Assembly (NCBI RefSeq): GCF_018446385.1
Contig: NC_056001.1
Span: 107,982,436-108,046,435 of the forward strand
Origin: Zingiber officinale
Lineage: Eukaryota > Streptophyta > Magnoliopsida > Zingiberales > Zingiberaceae
Direction of reading: 5' to 3'
DNA length: 64,000 nucleotides
How positions within the stretch are numbered: the first letter of the stretch is position 1; the number at the start of each line of letters is the position of its first letter. This document shows positions 34,042 to 46,600 of the stretch, in pieces. Both the position numbers and the translations under genes were made by a program. A model generated the notes under the pieces. That model saw only the letters and a list, made by a program, of their open reading frames with translations, made no database searches and was not told the origin of the DNA.

Positions 34042-34350
34042 TTGATCCTATATTCCTCGAAGGAATGTACATGTAAACTAGATCGAACATAAAATAAAAT
34101 TTACATCCATCGATCCTATATTCCATAAAAGGAATGTACATGTAACTAGATCAAAAATAAAATCCTAATAAAACTAAATACAGCTCCTGCTGTATTTTAT
34201 AATACAATCATGCACACACAATAAAATGCCCTTGACATGTCCAAGGGTCCAATCACACACATAATAACTATAAGTCATAATAGTTGGATCCTGCATCCAC
34301 AAAGTTAGCACATCCTACTATTAACCTGCCTAAATTATGTATGACATGTG
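34042..34350. repeat. 309-bp direct repeat, right copy
   Basis: This partner of 32342-32650 is followed by CATAATTAAACTAATACC and the C2 primer binding site, so it is probably the original location of the sequence in the element. Confidence 0.93.
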
Positions 34351-34405
34351 CATAATTAAACTAATACCAAATACACAGAGGCAAAACCCTAGCTCTGATA
34401 CCAAT

Positions 34406-36983
34406 TGTTGGTTGCTACTCGGAAAACCTAGAGGTTCCACTGTACAAAAAATTTGTACAAAGGTCTGAACCTTTTCCTAGCTACCATGTGTTCTTTTAAA
34501 TTAAATTTTGGATCGCCTGTGGAACTTAACACGTTTGATCCAAAACTTAATCTATTTGTTCTTTTAGGTTTTGACTTGGATCTCCTGCGGAACTTAACAC
34601 GTTCGACCCAAGTCACCTTAAGTTATTAATTCCATTAAATATTAATTTCTATAATTGGTTCCCAGTACTGACGTGGCGAGGCACATGGCCTTCTTGGATA
34701 TGGGAGCAACCACCACCGACTAGACAAAACCTTTTATGGAAATCTAATATTTAATTTCCTAAAATAACTTTAGGTTAACCGAAAACAACAATCAAATCAC
34801 AAGGAAAAGAAAAACAAAAGAACACTATATCGAAAACAAATTCGAAACTCTAGAATCGTATGTCTCTTGTATTTAGTATTATTTCCAAAAATAACTAGTA
34901 TGATGCGGAAAGAAAAAATACTAATTATACCTTTTAGAAAAACCCTCTTGATATTCTACCGTATTCCTCTTTTAACCTCGGACGTTGTATGGGCAACGAT
35001 CTTCCGAGATGAGAACCACCTTTCCACCTTCCTTCTTTCTTCTAGATTTCGGCCACAATAAACTCCTCCAAGGTTGAAGAATTTCGGCCATCACCAATGC
35101 TCCAAGGGATGCTAGAGACGAGGCTTGCTTTCTCTCCTTCTTCTCCTTCCTTGATCCGGCCACAAACAAAAGCTCCACCAAGAGATGAGTTTCGGCCAAC
35201 AAGAGGAGAGGAGAGAAATAGGGCCGGCCACCAAAACCAAAGAGGAGAGGAAAGAAAAAGAATAGAAGTTCATCCCATGAAGGCTCCTCTACCTCCTCTT
35301 TTATAATCCTTGGTTTTGGCAAATAAGAAAACTTTAATAAAAACTTCCTTAATTCCTTTGCCATGAAAAAGAAAATTTAATTAATTAAAATCAAATTCCT
35401 CTTCTTAATCAACATGGCCGGCCACACAACAAACCTCCAATCAAAGGAAATTTAATTCAATCAAGAATTAAAACTTTCCTAATTTGTTTCCGGAAATTTA
35501 TAAAAATTTCTCCAATAATTTAATCCCTTCATGATTGGTTTATAAAAAGGAAATTTAATAATTTAAAATCTTTCTTTTAAACATGTGGATAAAAATAAAA
35601 TTATCTCTAAAAATTAAAATCTCTTTTAATCTACAAATAATGAAAGATATCAAATCTTTTCTTAATCTTTTGTAGAAACTAATAAAAGAGAATTATTAAT
35701 TTTTTAAACTTTCTTTTAAATCATGAACATGGTTAAAAAGGAAAGTTTTTACCAAAATTAAAATCAACCTTTTAATCTACAAATAAGGAAAGAGATTTAG
35801 CTCTTCTCTTAATCTTTTGTAGAATCTTATAAAAGGAAAGATTTAAAATTTTAAACTCTCTTTTAAAACATGTTATCCACATAAGAAAAATTTTAAAAAA
35901 TAAAAATCCTTTTTATTTTAATTTGGGCCGGCCACACCAAGCTTGAACCCAAGCTAGGGCCGGCCACCTTGAAGCACCCATGAACCAAACTTTGGCCGGC
36001 CCTAGCTTGGTCTCCAAGCTAGCTTGGCCGGCCCCTATGGGATGGGTAAGAAGGTGGGTATAGTACTCTATAATTAAGAGGCTACGATATGGACCGAGAG
36101 GAGGAATTGGTTTTGGTCTCCCGATGAAATTAAGTATCCCGTGTTCGCCCCGAACACACAACTTAATTTCATCAATAATAATTCATTCCACTAAAGAACT
36201 ATTATTGAACTACCGCACCAATCCCAAATTACATTTTGGGCTCCTTCTTATTATGAGTGTGTCAGTCTCCCTGTGTTTAAGATAACAAATGTCCACTAAT
36301 TAAGTAAGTTACTGACAACTCACTTAATTAATATCTAGCTCCAAGAGTAATACCACTCAACTTCATCGTCATGTCGGACTAAGTCCACCTGCAGGGTTTA
36401 ACATGACAATCCTTATGAGCTCCTCTTGGGGACATTCTCAACCTAGATTACTAGGACACAGTTTCCTTCTATAATCAACAACACACACTATAAGTGATAT
36501 CATTTCCCAACTTATCGGGCTTATTGATTCATCGAACTAAATCTCACCCATTGATAAATTAAATAAATAAATATCAAATATATGTGCTTGTTATTATATT
36601 AGGATTAAGAGCACACACTTCCATAACAATTGAGGTCTTTGTTCCTTTATAAAGTCAGTATAAAAGAAACGACCTCTAATGGTCCTACTCAATACACTCT
36701 TAGTGTACTAGTGTAATTATATAGTTAAGATAAACTAACACCTAATTACACTACGACCTTCCAATGGTTTGTTCCTTTCCATCATGGTCGTGAGCTACTG
36801 TTTATAATTTATAAGGTACTGATAACATGATCCTCTGTGTGTGACACCACACACCATATTATCTACAATATAAATTAATTGAACAACTACATTTATCATA
36901 AATGTAGTCATTTGACCAATGTGATTCTTATTTCTAGATAAATGTTTATACCGAAAGCTAGGCTTTTAGTATACATCCTAAGA
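34406..36983 (-). repeat. C2 5' LTR
   Basis: This is the longer of the C2 LTRs. It keeps the 68-bp segment (34510-34577) missing from the other copy. Its outer terminus reads CCTAAGA where the inner terminus of the partner reads CCTAACA, a C-to-G change at the last-but-one base of the LTR. Confidence 0.93.
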
Positions 36984-36988
36984 AGACC

Positions 36989-38474
36989 TTGAGGAGCAGG
37001 GACCGACAAAGCAAGGTATTCTTGTTACCATGATTGCTCAGTCGTCGATCAGGACGAGAATCCGAGAGGCCCATGCTGGTGATCAGCATTTGCAGTTTAT
37101 TGGCAGCCAAATAGCTTCCGGGCAGCAGACCGAGTTCACACGAGACGAGGAGGGTATTATATACTTTTGAGGCAGATTATGCGTACCTTAGTCTCATCCG
37201 GTCTTACAGGAGCTACTTCAGGAGGCTCATCGCTCTCGATTTGCGATCCACCCAGGCGGGACCCGCATGTATCGAGATTTGAGGCGTTCCTACTGGTGGA
37301 ATGGTATGAAGAAAGACATCGCGGAATTTGTAGCTAGATATCTTGTTTGTCAGCAGGTGAAGGCTGAGCACCAGAGACCTGCCGGATTACTTCAGCGGAT
37401 TCCTATTCCTGAGTGGAAATGGGAACATATTACTATGGATTTTGTGGTCGGTTTGTCTAGGACACGACGAGGCCATGACGCGATTTGGGTAATCGTTGAT
37501 TGATTAACCAAATCCTCGCACTTCTTAGCGATCCGGAGGACTGATTCCCTGGATCGATTGGCAGATCTGTATTGCCGAGAGATCATCAGATTGCATGGTG
37601 TCCCTTTGACTATTATTTCGGATAGAAACCCCCGGTTCACGTCTCGTTTCTGGTAGAGTCTGCAGCAGGCCTTGGGCACTCAGCTCCGATTTAGTACAGC
37701 TTTCCATCCGCAGACAGATGGACAGTCAGAGCGGACCATTTAGACTCTAGAGGACTTGCTGAGATCTTGTGTACTAGATTTTGGAGGCAGTTGGGAGGAC
37801 CATTTGCCATTGGTAGAGTTCGCCTACAACAACAGCTTTCATTCTGCTATCCAGATGGCACCGTTTGAAGCGTTGTATGGTAGGCCTTGTCGGACACCCA
37901 CCCTTTGGGATGAGGTTGGAGAGGCCTAGCTGTTGGGACCTCATAGAGCTCAGCAGGAGGTAGAATTGGTCTGTATTATCAGACGGAGGATGTCAGAGGC
38001 GCAGGACCGCCAGAAGAGTTATGCTGATCGGAGACGCAGACCTTTGGAGTTCTCTATTGGTGATCATGTTTTCCTAAGAGTTTCACCCACGAAAGGTGTG
38101 AAGAGATTTGGTCTCAGAGGTAAGCTAGCTCCGTGATACATTGGCCCTTTCCAGATCCTGGAGAGGATTGGAGCAGTAGCTTACCGGCTAGCACTACCAC
38201 CTCCCTGGCAAGCGTGCACGATGTATTCCACGTATCTATGCTGAGGAGATACGTACCCGATCCGACACATGTGCTGACAGATTTCTCAGTTCCAGTTCAG
38301 TCTGACGTCACTTATGAGGAGATTCCGGTACGGATTTTGGACCGGAAGGAGCGTCAGTTGCGGAACAAGACTATCCGGCTGGTTAAAGTCGGATGGCATC
38401 ATCATTCGGACGAGGAGGCTACTTGGGAGCTCGAGGATACTATCCGAGCTCGATACCCCCACCTTTTCACTTGA
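36989..38474 (+). pseudogene. G1 pol part 2: integrase and C-terminal domain
   Basis: It continues in frame from part 1. The zinc-binding region ([20 protein letters not shown], then [12 protein letters not shown]) has Tyr where the first Cys of the HHCC finger is usual. The catalytic core has [20 protein letters not shown] and PQTDGQSERT, supplying the D, D and E positions. Next come FAYNNSFHSAIQMAPFEALY and GDHVFLRVSPTKGVKRF, then, after a frame change near 38200, VHDVFHVSMLRRYVPDP and a chromo-like end (EEIPVRILDRKE, RLVKVGWHHHSDEEATWE). Stops occur at 37168, 37189, 37501, 37654, 37741, 37927 and 38134, all TAG or TGA. Confidence 0.94.
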
Positions 38475-38569
38475 GGTATGTGATTTAATTTACCGTTCAG
38501 CATTTATACGCTTTACCTGTTGTTAGTATTTGCTGATGGTAGATAACGAAATTTGGGGACCAAATTTTT

Positions 38570-38584
38570 ATTAGTGGGGGAGAA
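38570..38584 (+). other. G1 polypurine tract
   Basis: TTAGTGGGGGAGAA lies directly before the TGTAAAATACC start of the 3' LTR, the expected second-strand priming site. Confidence 0.85.
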
Positions 38585-41346
38585 TGTAAAATACCGGAAA
38601 ATGGCGGATAATAATAAGGAAATTTTCCGGAATTTTTGGAAATTTTTTGAGAATTTTTCGGAGCTCGTTTGGACGAGTTAACTGGGATAAAAACGGGGCC
38701 CGAGAAAGCCTGTTTAGGCTACCCCGTTTTAGCAAGGAAATGTTGATTTTCTTTATTTCCTTTTCTTTTCTTTTCTTTATTTTCTATTTCTTCATTTTTT
38801 TTCCTCCGTTTCCTCTTCGACGCCGTGTGCCCGAGGCTTCGCCTGATTCCTGCCCTAACCGCCCATGGTGGTTCCTCCTCTCCCACGTGTGCATAAGCCC
38901 GGGACCAAGAGAAGTCGGCATATCTCTTTTCCCTCTCCGCAATCGAGCGACCTCCCTTGTGCCCTAGTGAGCCGCGAGCCGATTCTCCTTTTGTGTGCCG
39001 ACGTCGCCTCCCTTCATCCTCCCTGTCCAAGCACCGGCGACCCGCGAGTCACCGCTGGCCGAGCCGCCCTCCCGATTCTCCCTCCTTGCCGGCGCTTGAG
39101 CAAGAGTCGGTCGACTCCTCTGCCTCCCGATCCCTCTCCCCTCCAGCGACGCTAACCACCGTTGTGCCCTAGATTGGGTTCACAGTCACCGATCACGCGG
39201 ACGTCGACGCACAGTACCTCTTCGCTGTGCCCTAGCACCGACAGCCGACTTCACCTGTGCCCTAGCTCCGAACCTTGCCTCCTCCTCAGAGCAGTAGTGA
39301 TTTGATAGTGTGACAGCAAGGTGAGGGTTTAGATTTTGATTTTTATGATCTGTTCTTGTCCTTTATCTACCGTGGATCATCACCAGATGTTCTCCATTTA
39401 CAGAGGGTTGCAGGTTCGATCAGTAGCATTACTGTTCTGCTGATTTCGGGCTGGCAAGTGCTGAGTGGATTACTAAACAGTAGCCATACTCAGCTACGGC
39501 CACCGTCTCATAGCTGTGGACTTCCCCGGTCGAGAATCCTATTAGCTACCACGAATTTGGTGAGTATGTAGGAGGAATAGGTTAAGCAATTAGGGTTTCC
39601 TAACCCTAATTGAGATTTCGTTTGGTTATGCACATTGTGGTAGGTTGAGGTTTATAGTTTAGGGTTTTGCCCTAAATTATTTTTTTACGGATTTTATTTA
39701 GCTATACAATTGGATTTTTGGCTAAATAAAAGTATATCGTTTGGCACAGGACTTTGACGCGAGACGAGTATCTCGACGTCGGATTTGGACCGATTAGACT
39801 TTTCATATTGGAGGCGGGTACTTTGACTTTATGTCATTTGATATGCATAATAATGTCTTTAACAAATAGCACCGATTGTGTTTCCTTATCTATTTCGGTT
39901 GATCACTACCTAACCTGTTACATGCTTGTTTGTTTATTTGTTATGCACATCATGTTAGTATTTACCTTATTATGCATATTTATAGAGGTAGTGACACAAC
40001 CATGTTATTTATTTTGTTCAGGACCTAGGGTTTTTGATACCTTATCTGGTATATGTACTTTGATTTGATTCATTTTCTGATGGTACACATTTTTCATATA
40101 TATGGATATTGCTATGCTGCTCAGTATTTTGCCATGCTTAGTATCATGCACCATTCGCATGATTGCATGTTGCACGATAGTTTGCTCCATTATTGTTGAG
40201 CACATCATCAGTTTCATCACTGTCAGTGCTCCATTGGTCCGCTCATGGGTAGCGTGACGCAGCGTGGTAGCACGTCAGTTTGGCTCTGTCAGTGCTCCGT
40301 TGGTCCGCTCATGGGTAGTGTGACGCAGCGTGGTTGCACGTCAGGTATCCCTCCCCGTCATGGTATACCGAGAGATGAGAGCATTGCACTTCCCCATTTA
40401 TGATTTGGGGTAGGAGTATGTGTGTACTCCGATAGCATCCCGTCCACTCGGTCACTCATCAGGGGCAGTGATGGCAGAGTGCACGGTTGTCACAACCCTA
40501 CCCACTCGGTCTCACCATTGTGTGTGAGATGGTTGATTGGCGTCAGGGGTGACCATGACATTTGCATCATATGCATGATGCATTTATTGCTTGTGTTTGC
40601 TGCATTTACTTGCTGCATTTATATGGATGCATATGATTGACATGCATACAGGATTTATGACACTCTCGGTCTGACGACCCTGTTGTACTTATACCTTGGT
40701 CCTGGTTAGTACAGTTTTATCCTGTTTCTTTCAGTTGCATTTGTCCTTCTTGTATCAGGAGATTGTACGCATGATTAGTGTTGTTGTTATTTTCTTTATT
40801 ATGCATATCAGTTGTTACCCGCTGAGTGTTGGACTCACACCCTCCTCCATTGTTATTTTCAGGTTGATGTTGTCTGGAGAGTTCCAGTCGCTAGTCCCCT
40901 GCAGTTCACGAGTATGTTTATTTGTCGTTTGGTGTCTTTTACTGGACTATGTTGAGACTTGTTTTATTTAGATACACTTGGATCTTATATGGACATTGTC
41001 GATGAGTTTTTATTTGGATTTATTTTACTACATGCCTGCCTGGACGGCAGAAGAGATAAGTTGATCTTATCGTCGGATTTGAGCTTTATGAGTGTAGTGG
41101 AGTAGGAATATGTTTTGTGCTTTATGGGTGTAGTTGAGTAGGGTTGTTTTTAAGTCATATTATCACTGTTACAATTTGTTAAATTATTAACTGCGTGGGT
41201 GATTGTTTATATTATTGTTATTGTTCCGGCCGTGTTGGCTGAGGTATATGTGGCCAGAGGGCGATGTAGAAAGTTTCAGATTGTCCGTCATACAGGGGAG
41301 ATGCTGCCAAAATTTCTTCGGACAGGGACTCCTCCGGGGTGTGACA
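38585..41346 (+). repeat. G1 3' LTR
   Basis: It starts TGTAAAATACCGG and ends GGGGTGTGACA, followed by the ACAAT TSD. It differs from the 5' LTR by scattered substitutions, many of them transitions, and small indels. Confidence 0.93.
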
Positions 41347-41639
41347 ACAATGAACCAAATCAAAGGTACACGGATCATATAAGGTATAAAAACCTAGATC
41401 CTGAACATAATAAACACATGGTTGTGTCACTACCCCTATAAGCATGTATAATCAGGTAGGTACTAACATGAAGTGCATAATAAGTAAACAGAACAAGCAT
41501 GTAACAGGTATCGGGTAGTGACCAACCGAAGCAAAGACGAACATAATCATTACTAAAGGTTATAACCTACTAAACATATCAACATGGCATTATCAAAGAT
41601 AAGTCAAGGTACCCGCCTCAAATAGCAGCACTACAACAA

Positions 41640-42020
41640 AAACATTAAAAGACAACGGTTAAAAACCGTTGTCATAGGCCCTTCAAACCCGTTGTAACTG
41701 ACACTGTTGTTAAATGTGCGGTAAAAGACAACGGTTTAAATCGTTGTCTTTGACCACATTAGACACAGTCATGCAACGGATTTAAAGTGTTGTCTTTTAA
41801 TACCAAAGACAACAGTTCTGCAACAGTATATAACCGTTGTAATTGCCAGTTTTGCAAAAATTTAATCGCAGATATACTTTTAACAACATATACACTGTTG
41901 TCTTTCTTCAAAATTTAGTTTAAAACCATTGTCTTAGAATACTTTTCACAACGGTTAAAAAATCGTTGTCTTTGTACTTTCAGTTGCATGTCTATATATA
42001 TGTACTTTTCACAACGGTTA
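41640..42020. repeat. CACTA-B left subterminal palindrome array
   Basis: Repeated GACAACGG/CCGTTGTC inverted units and degraded versions (ACAACAGT, ACAATGG) occur over about 380 bp, matching the arrays of CACTA-A. Confidence 0.85.
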
Positions 42021-43693
42021 AAACCATGGCTATTGCACACAAACTGGTACAACATTTATACATTCACAAAAATAGTTTTCAACATATATACATTCGATCA
42101 GTTGTCTTTAATTTATATATACATCTTGTCTCAACCAAAAACCGGTACATGTGTACATTCACTTAAGTTTATAAACAATTCTATACAATTACTACAAGCT
42201 ATCCAAACATGACCACAAGTAGTATCCAATCATGACAACCACAAAAGATGAAACCACAAAATTAAGTTTATAAGACCACAACCATGTAAATTAAATTTTC
42301 CTTTTTCTGAATAAATCAAGTCAGTATCGGATGTGCAACAATCTTCACGTACTGGTTCTTTTTCTGCATACCCAGCTTGCAAACCCAGCAATTTCTCCCT
42401 GTTATGAAAATAAAATATAGTTAAAGTCATAGAAAAAAAGTAGAAACATGCATGTATAAACTGATAATCATTGCAAACGTTAACTGATAATTAAAACGGA
42501 TAATCTAATAAACCACTACAAACTAAAGTGATAATTGAAACAAACAAACCCCAAAAGTAGAAAACTTATCAACAGGTATAAACAATTATAAACTTCTTGC
42601 AGCTTTGCATCTTTTGCACAGTGGAAACCAAATTGTGAAGTACATAAATCTTGACCTTCTGAAATGTTGAAGTAAAAGAATGGTCAAATAAGCACGAGAA
42701 ACGTTGCCGCTTCACATTTTCATGAGTAGTCAAGCAAGTGAGCATGAAAAAAGTTGATGAATATTATATAAACTTGACATTATATCTTGAACCATGTATT
42801 ATGTGAAAGCAGCTAGAATAGCTAACAGCAGCAACAGAAAGATGAAATCATAGAGGATCGAAGTCATGTACCTTATGTCTCAACATTACAGCAGCAATAC
42901 TCTAGTAAGATCTCAAAGCTTGAGGATGTACAGTTTGCATAAAAACCACAAAAAATCTCAAAGCAGTATACGAAACTAGTTTCAACATTATTTCTATAAA
43001 AAAGCCAGAACAAACTAATCCATTAAACCATCTAAACTGTTAATCACTTTATGCAATCCAGAATATGATTTTCTAAACTGATAATCACTACCACCTAAAC
43101 TGAAACTCTTTACTGAAACTCTTCACTGAGACAAGACTTGAAATGAGGGTGCAATTATACAAGTAGAATTTCTTCCTTAAGAAATCAACTTGACTATATC
43201 TGCAGTTGGAGAAGGGAAGAGATGAAATCAGATTTGAAGATTGGTAATGGTACATAGCTTCACCAATGCAATAAGTGGCATATCTTGAGTTAGATCTCAT
43301 CATCATGTTAATTCCAAACAGAATGGATCTTATTCCTCCATCAAACTCGATGCAAATCTATATCTTTGATAATATTAACAATGAACACCAATAAGGAGAA
43401 TCAAACAGTTCGGGTTGGATCAAGCTAAGCTTAGACACACTATTCAGAGAACAGAAGCTTGACATAAATTGAACAAACTGTGATTTATATTGTGATTTGA
43501 AGATTGTTTGGGATTTCATGGACTCTAAAAACATTGTGATTTTTTTTCGGTTTGAAAAGAAGAACTATATAAAGAGAGAGAGAGAAGAAATACTGAAATG
43601 AGAATGAGTTTGCCTTGTAAGCATTATAACTTTACATACCTAGTCATAAATACTGAAATGTGTATTAGTCATTATATAACTTTACATACCTAG
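42021..43693. other. CACTA-B left interior, no recognised gene
   Basis: A minus-strand exon-like segment at about 42295-42403 follows an acceptor-like TTTTCATAACAG and reads REKLLGLQAGYAEKEPVRED, then TDLIYSEKG. I do not recognise it. The rest is AT-rich with no supported coding sequence. It may be a further captured fragment. Confidence 0.4.
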
Positions 43694-46600
43694 TGTCACG
43701 CCCCCAAAGGAGTCTCTGCTAGACAAAAATCCGGCAGCATCTCCCCTGTACGGGTGACAATATGAAGTATCACTACAAACAAAATATACATCAGCCACAT
43801 GCGGCTGGAATATTTATATACACAACCACGCAGTTATAATAACAGCCCACACGGCTGGAATGAAACAATCACAACCACGCAGTTATATATAAAACAGCCC
43901 ACACGGCTGTACTAAAAACCAACACAGCGGAAAAACGAAAACGGAAAGCCCAATACAACACAATCAACACACTGCTAGCCGGCTAGGCTTTATACAACAA
44001 ATACAACACCAAAACCATAAGATAGCCACATGGATATACACAAATACAATGCCAAAAATAAGAAAAGAATATACAAAAGAAAACAATCACGATCTTCGGA
44101 TGTGACGTAGGACCCGGCAGATACTCCGAGCGACACCAACCATCTACAAACCACGAAAACATAAATGTATACATGCGGTGGTGAGTATAGGTAACTCAAG
44201 GGTAATAGAAAAGATAGTGCATGGTCCATAAAATAACATGGAGATCACAAGTATACAGGAGGGAATAAGAACATGATCATACTATCATAATCAATGCATC
44301 CGAACATACCTGAATAACTAACATATAAACTGTATAAACCACAACTAACATAATGATGTATACATACCCAACTGAATCGACATGGTACAATGATCAAGAA
44401 CTCACCGGATCGCAATGATATACCCGTGACACTGCGGTAATATAAATACGACTGCATATACATGTAAAATAAATGACATGTATGCAGCATGGCAACCAAA
44501 TGCAACAACCATATCTCAATCAAGTGCAACAACGACAATCACATGCAACTAGTATCTACTAGGCATGTATGCAAATGCAGATGCACCGCGCATCAAATGC
44601 AAGAATAATAATTGCGTATGCATGCTCCATGGTCACCCCCGCCACCTCTCCAGACACCATGGCCGAGAGGCTTGGGTCTGTGACGACTGTACTACCCTCC
44701 AGCCCACTATATAGTGGTCGAGGCGGACAGTCCACTAGTAGCTATATAGCTACATAGCATCAGGGTCCCTGACTGCTCACAACACCGGATCTCACTAAAC
44801 CTCGTGACCGGGTGGCACGATAGGACGAGCGGCAACTGCTCCAGATACCACTACCCATGAGTGGCCGAGTGTACGGCGCTAAACCAAACCGATGACTCTC
44901 TCAACCACAAGGGAGACAATAGTCATCAGATGCAATGAATGATGAACATAATATATATATATATATAATCATCATCCATGCAACACCCCAAACCTCATAA
45001 ATACCTCCAACATGAGTATAATCGTCATGATACCTCCATGTATCCCACCAAACATATGTACACACTACACATGTATAATCAACCAAACATCTCCAATAAT
45101 CCCACCAGACACATGTACACAAAATATAAGTACAATCAACATGTATCCTCCAGTAAAAACACAACAGACATGTGTGTATACCCCAAACGTACAATCAACA
45201 CAACTCCTCCAAAAGTACATGACAAATACGTGTGTACATAAAATATGCAAATGCACGGTCAACAAGATGACTCCTATAACACATACCCACCTATGTACAA
45301 TCCACGTCATATACCCAATCAGCATGGGAATACCAACAACCCGACAATCCCTACAAGACATACTCTACACGTGTAATCACAACAGAGTAGGTATCAAGAG
45401 TGGAGACTGTATCAGAATTAAATAGATCATCACAAGGGTCAAGCATAAGTATCATGCAGGAAAAACAGCAACCGATCATGATATAAGGTAAAGTAGCCTA
45501 ATTCATCCAATAATAACCGTGCACCAAGTTTCAAAGAAACTATAAAGAGGTTAAGGAAGAAATACCCGCCTTTATCTGTAGATCGTGTCCAAAATAAATC
45601 TCACGTCGAGACGCTCGTCCCGAATCCAAGTCCTGCATCAATCAATATATATATTTTATTTAGCTAAATTCATATGAATTTAAATAGCTAAATAAAATCC
45701 CTACCCAATCAGGATAACTCCACTCAAATCTGATCTCTGATTAATCCTCTAAATAACCCTTGATCACACTCCTTCTAGATCCCACCATAATCCATAATCT
45801 ATTAATCAATTCAAAACTCATTAATCAACACATCTTAAATCCAACTCACACAATTCATCATCAATCAAACACTAATCCAACTCATCATAAATCCTTCCAA
45901 TCATAAACTAAACATCCCACACCTAATAATCAATCTAATGATCCCAATGACAAACATGAAATCACGATATTCATCCACCCTACATAATCCATCATTTAAT
46001 CCAACACATACCAATAACAATCATATTTAACTCTACCTAATGATCCAAATCCAATACAACTTGAATTTAAATTTCTACAACCCATCTCTACTAATCCAAA
46101 CCAATGTAGAAATGAAATCACCTCTAGAAGTAAAACCTTAATCCTTAATCCACAATAATTCGTCCAAACCAACTTATCAAATCCATAATCAACTCAACCT
46201 ACATCACCCTAATCATCTCAAACATAGACATGTAATAAATCTTCAAAAACTCACCTAAAACCGGATGAATTTTTGTTGACCCACAGTTGAAGAGCTGGAA
46301 CTGTAGGCTACTGGAAACTCCTGACCGAAACCCTAGTAAACATGCTGCCCCCTTCAATCCAACCTCCTAATCCACAATGAACACTCCACCTCATCTCATT
46401 GGATCGGATCAAGTGAAGAGATCAAACAATGGAAATCAAAGATCACAACACCCTAATCTTACCTCTTCCTCACAGCCCCCCTTCTGTTGATCCTTTGCCA
46501 AGATCATTTCCACTAGCAACCAGATGAGTCGCTGGACCAAAGCACAACACCAGACACAGCTCCGTGCAACCCCAATTGATCGGAGTCGAAGGTTGAAACC

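Larger units (their letters stand above)
25680..36983 (-). mobile_element. C2: Ty1/copia element inserted in G1 pol (TSD AGACC)
   Basis: This minus-strand element of 11.3 kb has LTRs at 25680-28187 (3' LTR, 2,508 bp) and 34406-36983 (5' LTR, 2,578 bp), bounded by TGTTGGTTGC...CCTAACA (CCTAAGA at the far right). TSDs AGACC lie at 25675-25679 and 36984-36988; ignoring C2 and one TSD copy, G1 pol reads on in frame (GFSGLDL to EEQGPTKQ). The PBS is at 34392-34403 (minus strand TGGTATCAGAGC), and the polypurine tract AAGTGGGAGATTG is just right of 28187. The pol inside is heavily decayed, although the LTRs remain very similar. Confidence 0.94.
20723..41346 (+). mobile_element. G1: Ty3/gypsy chromovirus-like element (TSD ACAAT)
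   Basis: It has LTRs of 2,764 bp (20723-23486) and 2,762 bp (38585-41346), a tRNA-iMet PBS, a gag remnant, and pol in the gypsy order RT, RNase H, integrase. A polypurine tract (GTGGGGGAGAA) lies directly before the 3' LTR. TSDs ACAAT occupy 20718-20722 and 41347-41351. The integrase end resembles the Tekay/Del chromovirus type (VHDVFHVSMLRRYV, then VRILDRKE, LRNKTIRLVKVGW, EATWE). It is non-functional: gag is truncated, RT follows it after a deletion, nine in-frame stops and at least two frameshifts break pol, and copia C2 is inserted after RNase H. It lies inside an LTR of its own family, in the opposite orientation. Confidence 0.95.

Noticed and set aside
45012-45425. 137-residue frame (and the longer copy at 52140-52628)
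   Set aside because: Lies in both G2 LTRs, made of ACATGTGTA-like micro-repeats, Thr/Pro/Ile-rich with no domain; LTR shadow.
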